A stretch of DNA of 29,224 nucleotides from assembly GCA_031732875.1 (NCBI GenBank), contig JAVMKL010000130.1:1-29224 (forward strand). Reading direction: 5' to 3'. Position 1 is the stretch's first letter; the number at the start of each line of letters is the position of its first letter. Source of the stretch: JAVMKJ01 sp031732875 (lineage in GTDB: Bacteria; Pseudomonadota; Gammaproteobacteria; Competibacterales; Competibacteraceae). The notes under the pieces were generated by a model. The model saw only the letters and a program-made list of their open reading frames with translations, was not told where the DNA came from and did not search any database. Below, in pieces: positions 23,565 to 29,224 of the stretch. Position numbers and translations under genes: made by a program.

Positions 23565-24166
23565 GCCAGGCGGCCGTTGTGGAACGCCAGGTGGGGTTCC
23601 GCTTCCGGGTCGCGGTGCAGGCGGATCCGGCTGAGGGACGCGAAAGGCACCTCGATCCGCCAGATGCGATTCAGCGGCATGTCCAATAATCGGCGCAACA
23701 CCATGCGAATGGTGCCGCCGTGGGCGACCAGCAGCACGTGCCGGCCGCGGTGATGCTCCAACAGTGCATCCCAGGCTTCGCCGATCCGCCGGTCGAAGCT
23801 GGCGACCGGCTCGCCGTTCGGAATGGGGTAAGCCACAGGGTCGCGCCAGAAGCGCCCCAGCGCCAGCGGATCGGCGTCGTGAACTTCGGCGACGCTACGC
23901 CCTTCCCAGACGCCGAAACTGAGTTCGCTGAAGCCCCGCGCAATTTCCAGCGGCCGGTCCAGCCGCTCGGCCAACTCGCGGGCGAACGCGGCGCAGCGGA
24001 TCAGCGGCGAACTGACGATCGCGTCCCAGCCGCGATAGTCGCCGACCGCCGTTCGCATCTGTTCCCAACCTTGCGGACTCAGGGGATCGTCCAGCGCGCC
24101 CCGGAACATCTGGCCGCCTTCCGGCTCGCCATGGCGCAGCAGGTCCACGATGGTGAAATCGCTCAT
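23561..24166 (-). CDS. cobC: Alpha-ribazole phosphatase family histidine phosphatase
   Basis: A 201-residue histidine-phosphatase-superfamily enzyme. The catalytic R11-H12 lie in LLRHGEPEGG, the second arginine in SSPLIRCAAFA, the glutamate in FSELSFGVWEG, and the second histidine in VAHGGTIRMVL. E. coli CobC removes the phosphate from alpha-ribazole-5'-phosphate. The assignment rests on its place between cobT and cobS, with four-base overlaps on both sides, since the fold itself is shared by many phosphatases. Confidence 0.88.
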   Translation of the reverse strand: MSDFTIVDLLRHGEPEGGQMFRGALDDPLSPQGWEQMRTAVGDYRGWDAIVSSPLIRCAAFARELAERLDRPLEIARGFSELSFGVWEGRSVAEVHDADPLALGRFWRDPVAYPIPNGEPVASFDRRIGEAWDALLEHHRGRHVLLVAHGGTIRMVLRRLLDMPLNRIWRIEVPFASLSRIRLHRDPEAEPHLAFHNGRLA

Positions 24167-25206
24167 CCCGTCGAGACTCCGGCCTCGGCGAAAGTGGCCA
24201 TCCGGGCGTGCAGGGCGGCGGCGGCCCGCAGGATCGGCATGGCCACGGCTGCGCCGCTGCCCTCGCCCAGCCGCATCCCCAGGTCGAGCAGCGGTTTCGC
24301 CTCCAGCGCGTCCAGCAGCCGGCGGTGGCCGGGCTCGGCGGAACAATGGGCGAAGAACAGCCAGGCGGCCAGCTCCGGCCGCAGTCTCACCGCGACCAGC
24401 GCCGCGGCGGTGGTGATGAAGCCATCCACCAGCGCCGGCAAGCCGAGTTGCCCGCAGCGCAGATAGGCGCCGGTCAGGGCGGCGATTTCGAAACCACCCA
24501 GCCGTTGCAGCGCCTCCAGCGGCCGGTCGCTGCGATGGTGGGCCAGCGCCCGTTCGATGACCAGCGCTTTGCGGCCGACGCCGGCGGCGTCCAGACCGGT
24601 GCCGGGACCGGCCAGTTGCGCGGCCGGCAGGCCGAGCAGAGCGCAGGCGACGGCGGCGGCGCTGGTGGTGTTGCCGATGCCCATTTCGCCGCCGACGAAC
24701 AGATGCGCCCCGCCGATGGCCGCCCGCTCGGCGGAATCGTGGCCGGCCATCAGTGCCTCGTGCAGTCGATCGGCGTCCATGGCCGGTTCGTGGACGAAGT
24801 TGGCGGTCCCAGGGCCGACCCGGGCATCCAACACCCCCGGCAGATCTTCCAGCGGTTGCACGGTGCCGACGTTGACGACTTCCAGCCGGGCGTTCCATTC
24901 CCGGGCCAACACGCTGATGGCGGCGCCGCCCCGGGCGAAGTTGCGCACCATTTCGGCGGTGACGACTTGCGGAAAGGCCGACACGCCCTCGGCCACCATG
25001 CCGTGATCGCCGGCGAACACGGTGATCCAAATCTTCTCCAGTCGCGGCTGCTGGGTGCCCTGCATGGCCGCCAGGGTGATTCCAAGTTCTTCCAGCCGGC
25101 CCAGCGAGCCGGGCGGTTTGGTCAGTTGCGTTTGCCGCTCGCGGGCGGCGGCCAGCACGGTGGCGTCGGGGGCGGAGATGGGATCTTCAAACCATTGGTG
25201 GCTCAT
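24163..25206 (-). CDS. cobT: Nicotinate-nucleotide:dimethylbenzimidazole phosphoribosyltransferase
   Basis: A 347-residue enzyme that makes alpha-ribazole phosphate, activating the lower ligand of cobalamin; Salmonella CobT is 356. Motifs in order: LTKPPGSLGRLEELG (about 29-43), FAGDHGMVAEGVSAFPQVVT, GEMGIGNTTSAAA, and the catalytic glutamate E315 in RLGEGSGAA. The ATG shares its first base with the cobU stop (TAATG). The stop overlaps cobC by four bases. Confidence 0.96.
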   Translation of the reverse strand: MSHQWFEDPISAPDATVLAAARERQTQLTKPPGSLGRLEELGITLAAMQGTQQPRLEKIWITVFAGDHGMVAEGVSAFPQVVTAEMVRNFARGGAAISVLAREWNARLEVVNVGTVQPLEDLPGVLDARVGPGTANFVHEPAMDADRLHEALMAGHDSAERAAIGGAHLFVGGEMGIGNTTSAAAVACALLGLPAAQLAGPGTGLDAAGVGRKALVIERALAHHRSDRPLEALQRLGGFEIAALTGAYLRCGQLGLPALVDGFITTAAALVAVRLRPELAAWLFFAHCSAEPGHRRLLDALEAKPLLDLGMRLGEGSGAAVAMPILRAAAALHARMATFAEAGVSTG

Positions 25207-25727
25207 TAGTTTTGAGTAGAGTCCTTGAGGGTGAGAGGTAGACCGGCGACCACCAGGGTCACCCGGTCGCAGCGGCCGGCGACCGCCTGATGCAACCGGC
25301 CGGCCTCGTCGCGGAAGCGCCGGGCCAGAGGATTGGTGGGGACGATGCCTTGGCCGACTTCGTTGCTGACCAGCAGGACCCGGCCGGGCAGCGCCGGGAG
25401 CACGTCCAGCAGGGCGTCCGTTTCCGTCGACAGCCGATGGTCACCGGCAGCCAGCAGGTTGCTCAACCACAGGGTCAGGCAATCCACCAGCAGGCAGCGA
25501 TCCAGGGCGGCGTGAGTTCGCAGAGCGGTGGCCAGCGCCAGTGGTTCCTCCACTAATCTCCAAACGGCGGGACGTTCGGCGCGGTGGCGGGCGATGCGGT
25601 CGGCCATCTCCGCGTCGCCGGCTTGCGCGGTGGCGAGATAAGTAACCGGCAAACTGCTGGCCAGCGCCCGCCGCTGGGCGAATTCGCTCTTCCCGGAGCG
25701 GGCACCACCGAGAATAAATTCTTTCAT
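25206..25727 (-). CDS. cobU: Adenosylcobinamide kinase / cobinamide-phosphate guanylyltransferase
   Basis: A 173-residue bifunctional enzyme (Salmonella CobU 181) that phosphorylates adenosylcobinamide and then transfers GMP to it. The P-loop is GGARSGKS at residues 7-14. The guanylylated histidine is expected at H48 in ARHRAERP, after LATAQAGDAEM. LLVDCLTLWLSNLL supplies the Walker-B-like strand, and SNEVGQGIVP with ARRFRDEAGRLHQ completes the family pattern. It is first in the cobU-T-C-S cluster. No Shine-Dalgarno is evident before the ATG, where the sequence is very AT-rich, so initiation may be weak or close to the transcript start. Confidence 0.95.
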   Translation of the reverse strand: MKEFILGGARSGKSEFAQRRALASSLPVTYLATAQAGDAEMADRIARHRAERPAVWRLVEEPLALATALRTHAALDRCLLVDCLTLWLSNLLAAGDHRLSTETDALLDVLPALPGRVLLVSNEVGQGIVPTNPLARRFRDEAGRLHQAVAGRCDRVTLVVAGLPLTLKDSTQN

Positions 25728-25842
25728 ATCAATATGTTATGGGTTACTATGTTATATATTAACGGGCTGGAGCGATTGCCGGCGTAACGGACTATGATCA
25801 AATGATATCGGGAAATTATCGATAAATTCACCACGAGATTCC

Positions 25843-26595
25843 ATGACCGACGCTTTTGCCGACCATTTCACTTCGGTTGCCGCCGACTACGCCAGTTTCC
25901 GTCCCACCTATCCGGCGGCATTGTTCGCGTGGTTGGCGGCCATCGCGCCTGGTCGCGCCTTGGCTTGGGATTGCGCGGCGGGGAGCGGGCAGGCCTCGCG
26001 CGGGTTGGCCGCGCATTTCGAGCGGGTCATCGCCACCGATGCCAGCACGGCGCAGATCGCGGCCGCTGTTTCCCACCCGCGGGTAGAGTACCGGGTCACG
26101 CCGGCGGAAGCGTCCGGCCTGCCGGATGGGGCCGTCGATCTCGTTACGGTCGCCCAGGCCCTGCATTGGTTCGACCTCGACCGCTTTTACGCCGAGGCGC
26201 GACGGGTGTTGAAGCCCGACGGCGTGCTGGCGGTATGGACGTATGGGGTGCTTTCGGTGGCGGGGGAGGCGGTGGATGCCAGGGCGCGGGCGTTCTACCG
26301 GGAAATCGTCGGACCGTACTGGCCACCGGAGCGCCGGCATGTGGAAAGCGGCTATCGGACCCTGCCGTTTCCCTTCGCCGAACTGGAAACCCCCGCTTTC
26401 CGCATGGAAGCGTCCTGGAGCTTGCCGGAACTGCTCGGCTATTTTAGGAGCTGGTCGGCGACCGCGCGCTACCTGACCGAACGGGGTCACGATCCGGTGG
26501 AAGCGCTGGCCGCGGAACTGGCGCCGCTCTGGGGAGCTTCCTCAGACCACCGGACCATCACGTGGCCCCTGGCGCTGCGGGTTGGCAGGGCATGA
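25843..26595 (+). CDS. Class I SAM-dependent methyltransferase
   Basis: A 250-residue methyltransferase. The SAM-binding motif I is WDCAAGSGQASRGLA (about 42-56) and the acidic end of strand 2 is VIATDAS. The strand-4 region is VDLVTVAQALHWFDLDRFY, with the downstream LKPDGVLAVWTYG segment. The AQALHWFD pattern is shared with the UbiE/trans-aconitate and yeast TMT1/CRG1-like group, so a small carboxylate or lipid-like acceptor is plausible but unproven. The ATG has only a weak GAG upstream. It lies divergent from cobU and 43 bases before the FtsZ-like gene, so it may lead a three-gene transcript. Confidence 0.87.
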   Translation: MTDAFADHFTSVAADYASFRPTYPAALFAWLAAIAPGRALAWDCAAGSGQASRGLAAHFERVIATDASTAQIAAAVSHPRVEYRVTPAEASGLPDGAVDLVTVAQALHWFDLDRFYAEARRVLKPDGVLAVWTYGVLSVAGEAVDARARAFYREIVGPYWPPERRHVESGYRTLPFPFAELETPAFRMEASWSLPELLGYFRSWSATARYLTERGHDPVEALAAELAPLWGASSDHRTITWPLALRVGRA

Positions 26596-26638
26596 TCGTT
26601 CCACGCGGTTTCACAGACATACCGCAATCGGAGAATCC

Positions 26639-27520
26639 ATGATTCCAGCTTCGGAACCGTCGTGCGATGACGAAGAAGCCGGGTTCCATGCCGCTCTGAT
26701 CGGCCTGGGGCGGCGCGGTTGCGAATGCGTCCGGCGGCTGCGCCGGTCCGGTCTGGAAGACGCCTGTGCGTTCCTGATCGACCACGATCCCGAGTCGCGG
26801 CAGGAAGACGCCCCGCCCGAACGCACCTGTTGGATTGGCAACGTCGAAACCGTGCCGGATTTCTCGGCGTGTGGGTTGCTGGGCGTGGTGATCGTCGGCG
26901 CCGAGCATCGCGACAAGACCGAACAGCTCAGCTTCAAACTGGGGCTGTTGAAGGAACGGCCGACGCTGCTGCTGGGCATCGTGTTGCCGCCGCCCGTCGG
27001 CGAGCAAATCCGCTTGAAGCCGAAGCTGCTCGGGGAACTGGATGGCGTGGCGTTCTGGCCCGACGATCCAGGTCGGCCCGAATCGTGGGCGCTGCTGCAA
27101 GCCGCCGTGGTCGATCTGGTGGATGTGGTGTTCGTGCCCGGTCCGGTCGAGGCCGATCTTGCCGAGTTGATCACCGTGTTCGGCGGAGCCCGGTCGGTCC
27201 TGATCGCCAGCGCCACGCAGGAGTGCCCGGCGGACCCGGAGCGGATGATGGCCATGGCTTACACCGCGCTGGCGACGCTGAACGACCGGGGATTCAAGCC
27301 CGATCGGGCCACGGGAATGCTGGTCGTCGCGCGCGGCGGAGACGGTGTCGGCGTCGAGGCGTGCGAGGGCGTGCGCCGGCTGTTCCGCGACATCCTGCCG
27401 GACGCGGCGACGGTCGCGCTGGCCGCGCCCGCCGGGGAGGACTGGTGGGAGCGGACGCGGGTGAGCCTGTTCGCGATGGGGCCGTTCGACGGGGTAGGGG
27501 CTGGCTTTGATACCCGATAA
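26639..27520 (+). CDS. Diverged FtsZ/tubulin-like protein without the GTP signature
   Basis: A 293-residue protein that lines up by eye with FtsZ through both domains. ALIGLGRRGCECVRRLRRSG (19-38) matches the T1 strand-loop-helix (IGVGGGGGNAV in FtsZ), and CAFLIDHDPESR matches FFAVNTDAQAL. VVIVGAEHRDKTEQ (83-96) sits where FtsZ has its GGGTGTG T4 loop, so that GTP-binding signature is lost. AAVVDLVDVVFVPGPVEADL with AEL (155-177) matches the central helix and T7 loop: Asp and Glu are kept, but the Asn is replaced. ATGMLVVARGG to RVSLFAMG (224-281) matches the C-terminal domain. The disordered linker and C-terminal peptide of FtsZ are absent. The ATG at 26639 has GGAG five bases upstream. It is probably not the cell-division FtsZ; role unknown. 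Confidence 0.7.
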   Translation: MIPASEPSCDDEEAGFHAALIGLGRRGCECVRRLRRSGLEDACAFLIDHDPESRQEDAPPERTCWIGNVETVPDFSACGLLGVVIVGAEHRDKTEQLSFKLGLLKERPTLLLGIVLPPPVGEQIRLKPKLLGELDGVAFWPDDPGRPESWALLQAAVVDLVDVVFVPGPVEADLAELITVFGGARSVLIASATQECPADPERMMAMAYTALATLNDRGFKPDRATGMLVVARGGDGVGVEACEGVRRLFRDILPDAATVALAAPAGEDWWERTRVSLFAMGPFDGVGAGFDTR

Positions 27521-27556
27521 CCCGGTGGAAATCATGACAAAATGCTGGAGGAGACA

Positions 27557-28480
27557 ATGCAAAAAGGGGGCATCGCCGCCAATCTGTTTTCTGACCCGAC
27601 CAATATTCTCGACCTGATTCTCGATATCATCCCCCAAGGGATCGTGATGGTGGACGGCAACTATCGCACGCTGGCGTTTAACCGTCCGATGTTCGATATC
27701 TTCCGCTTGCCATCAGACACCTTCCATGTCGGCATGGATTTTCGCGACGTGATTCGGATCTGGGCACGGCATACAGGGCAGGACGCCGCAACTCTCGAAC
27801 GAGTCATCCGCGAGTTGGACAAGATGGAATCTTTCACCCATGAATTTCCGCAGGATGTTTTGGGCGAGCTACGTTGGTGCTTGCTAACGCATACCCCACT
27901 GCCGGGCGGCGGCTTCGTGCGTACCTTTACCGACATCACCGAGCGCAAACGCCTGGAACAAGAATTAGAGCGCGTGTCGCGAATAGACGCGCTTACGGGG
28001 GCAATGACGCGTCGGGCCTTCGACCAGCGTCTCGCCGAGGAGATCGAGCGAGCACGGCGTTTCGACCACCCCCTGACGCTGCTGATGGCTGACTTCGACC
28101 ACTTCAAGCGAATCAACGACACTTGGGGGCATCACTCGGGCGACGCGGTCCTGCGCGCCTTTGTGTCCGTGTGCCAACAGGCGTGCCGAGTGCATGATCT
28201 AATGGGCCGTCTTGGCGGCGAAGAGTTCGCCCTGTTGCTGCCCGAGACCGGGATCGATGCCGCCGTGGTCGTGGCGGAACGGCTTCGCGAAGCCATGGAA
28301 CAGCGCTCTATCGATCTGGATACTCCAAGGCGGAGATTGCACGTCACCGTGAGTGTTGGGGTGGCGCAACTGCGTGCTTCGGAGGATGCCAACGAACTCA
28401 TCCAAAGGGCTGATCGGGCATTGTACGCGGCCAAGAAGGCCGGGCGTAATCGCGTGCGATGCGAAGATAGCGCGGTTTGA
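27557..28480 (+). CDS. PAS-GGDEF diguanylate cyclase
   Basis: A 307-residue cytosolic signalling protein with no membrane helix. Residues about 15-128 form a PAS domain (ILDIIPQGIVMVDGNYRTLA to FTDITERKRLEQE). A short signalling helix leads to a GGDEF domain (about 143-300). The active motif is GGEEF at 220-224, DALTGAMTRRAF lies at the domain start, and the inhibitory I-site is RVHD at 211-214, five residues before. It should therefore make cyclic di-GMP and be product-inhibited. The ATG at 27557 is preferred because GGAGG lies six bases upstream; an earlier ATG at 27542 overlaps nothing useful. It follows the FtsZ-like gene by 36 bases. Confidence 0.93.
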   Translation: MQKGGIAANLFSDPTNILDLILDIIPQGIVMVDGNYRTLAFNRPMFDIFRLPSDTFHVGMDFRDVIRIWARHTGQDAATLERVIRELDKMESFTHEFPQDVLGELRWCLLTHTPLPGGGFVRTFTDITERKRLEQELERVSRIDALTGAMTRRAFDQRLAEEIERARRFDHPLTLLMADFDHFKRINDTWGHHSGDAVLRAFVSVCQQACRVHDLMGRLGGEEFALLLPETGIDAAVVVAERLREAMEQRSIDLDTPRRRLHVTVSVGVAQLRASEDANELIQRADRALYAAKKAGRNRVRCEDSAV

Positions 28481-29135
28481 GAATCACCCCGGACGCAAAC
28501 CCTGCGCCAGCAGCTCGGCGATCGCGTCCAACGGTTCCGGCTGGCGCCCAGAGTCCTGGATACGTTGATCGCCCGGCCGCATGAAACCGCCTGGCGGATT
28601 GATGCTCTGCAAACCTGCCAGGCCAACCCGGAGGATCGGCTGGCCACCCAGGAACTTGGCATCATCGAAGAGGAAACCGGTCTGCCGATCCCGGCGATTG
28701 GCGAACTCCACCGCCGCCTGTCGAACGGTGCGGCTGACTGCTCCGCCTTGTGGAAGATATCCGCCAACGGGCGCGGCATTTTTTTGTTCACTGGGAGATG
28801 GCCCGGCTGGGTGGGAAGGAACCACTCGCCGAAGCGTGGCGGGCCGAACATGGCAGCGGGGGAATGCGCTATCGAATCAGCTAGGATCATCCGGCGGTAC
28901 GGAGCGTTCTGGAAGAAGCGGGGCCGCTGTTGCCACGGATTCAGGGATGCTACGGGTGATTGAGGCAACGGTGCCGGTGCAGCGCATCTGGTTGGATACT
29001 GCCGAGGGCCACGATGTACCGTGCACCGGGTTTGCCGACGAAACCCCGTCGGAAGTGGTGCCGGTGTTGCGGATTCTGTTCCGCGACCTGGTCCAGAGAA
29101 AGGAACTGGCGCCAACACTGGCCCGTCAGCAATAA
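28481..29135 (+). pseudogene. Decayed gene fragment readable in three frames
   Basis: Coding-like text continues across frame changes. Frame 1 (28481 to about 28737) reads LRQQLGDRVQRFRLAPRVLD and LGIIEEETGLPIPAIGELHR. It then shifts to frame 2 (28741-28881), LVEDIRQRARHFFVHWEMAR to GGMRYRIS, where a TAG (28882-28884) interrupts. The same frame goes on as DHPAVRSVLEEAGPLLPRIQ. A second shift near 28945 leads to MLRVIEATVPVQRIWLDTAE and on to a TAA at 29133-29135. The pieces form one plausible C-terminal protein of about 215 residues with no start. The style (RYRIS-HP, ALLRVIE-TVPVQ-IWLDTAE) recalls the C-terminus of Hsp90/MutL-like ATPases in Z1-type restriction-like operons, but I hold that family guess loosely. 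The 5' end is cut off at the cyclase stop. Confidence 0.6.
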
Positions 29136-29182
29136 TTCGTAGGGAACCATTTATAGAAATTGCCTCATGCGTAACCGTTCAG

Positions 29183-29197
29183 ACCCCCTACTGGGGT
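29183..29197. repeat. GC-rich hairpin repeat, copy E
   Basis: ACCCC (29183-29187) pairs with GGGGT (29193-29197), followed by AAGGGGGCGAGGGGC. It is the fifth element of the C-run/G-run type in this window and continues towards the right edge. Confidence 0.45.
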
Positions 29198-29224
29198 AAG
29201 GGGGCGAGGGGCAGTCCGGCGCGG

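Noticed and set aside
25728..25842. Cobalamin riboswitch before cobU
   Set aside because: The gap is too short for a full element with expression platform and no B12-box-like conserved core was recognised; the stretch is AT-rich with near-repeats of TATGTTA.
28484..28825. Minus-strand frame of about 113 codons over the decayed gene
   Set aside because: Plus-strand readings form coherent text across frame shifts, while this frame has shadow-type composition and no ribosome site.
1..29224. tRNA, rRNA, CRISPR array, insertion sequence or prophage genes
   Set aside because: None could be recognised on either strand by reading; repeats present are short and dispersed, not regularly spaced arrays.

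Overview
The window is GC-rich chromosomal DNA from a gammaproteobacterium. PhoB/PhoR, SixA, Ppx, HemB, AroE, UppP, CstA and the cobU-T-C-S cluster are all of proteobacterial type. The repeat style and gene set would fit a Competibacteraceae-like wastewater organism, but that placement is inference. No rRNA, tRNA, CRISPR array, transposase or phage gene was found. Almost all sequence is coding, with several ATGA or 1-nt couplings.

Layout. 1-1638 (minus): 5' end of a CitE/HpcH-type lyase and a sodium:solute symporter. 1639-2051: a non-coding block of short repeats. 2052-3775 (minus): thioredoxin reductase (trxB) and a 2-Cys peroxiredoxin, a peroxide-detoxifying pair. 3776-4000: shared control region with an OxyR-like palindrome and a Pho box. 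4001-8077 (plus): phoB-phoR-sixA-ppx, combining phosphate sensing, phosphohistidine phosphatase and polyphosphate hydrolysis. 8093-8920 (minus): a fatty-acid hydroxylase/sterol-desaturase family membrane enzyme. 9059-11585 (plus): hemB, an unknown membrane-anchored protein and aroE, with overlapping ends. 11804-12430 (minus): an exported DUF4124 protein with a proline/tyrosine-rich tail. 12593-14656 (plus): uppP (UUG start), an overlapping unknown gene and a DUF599 membrane protein.

14739-17058 (minus): cstA-type peptide/pyruvate transporter with its small YbdD/YjiX partner. 17301-21669 (minus): an RND efflux adaptor and pump behind a promoter whose -10 box lies in a palindromic operator. A dispersed repeat lies inside the pump gene and is translated. 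21910-22620 (minus): Asp/Glu racemase family protein. 22821-25727 (minus): cobU-cobT-cobC-cobS, which assembles the nucleotide loop of cobalamin. 25843-28480 (plus): a methyltransferase, a strongly diverged FtsZ/tubulin-like protein without the GTP-binding signature, and a PAS-GGDEF diguanylate cyclase. 28481-29135: a decayed gene readable only across three frames.

The most unusual item is the FtsZ-like protein at 26639-27520, which sits next to a c-di-GMP synthase. Other points of interest are the in-frame repeat in the RND pump, the regulatory sites upstream of the peroxiredoxin, phoB and RND operons, and the wrecked gene at the right end.
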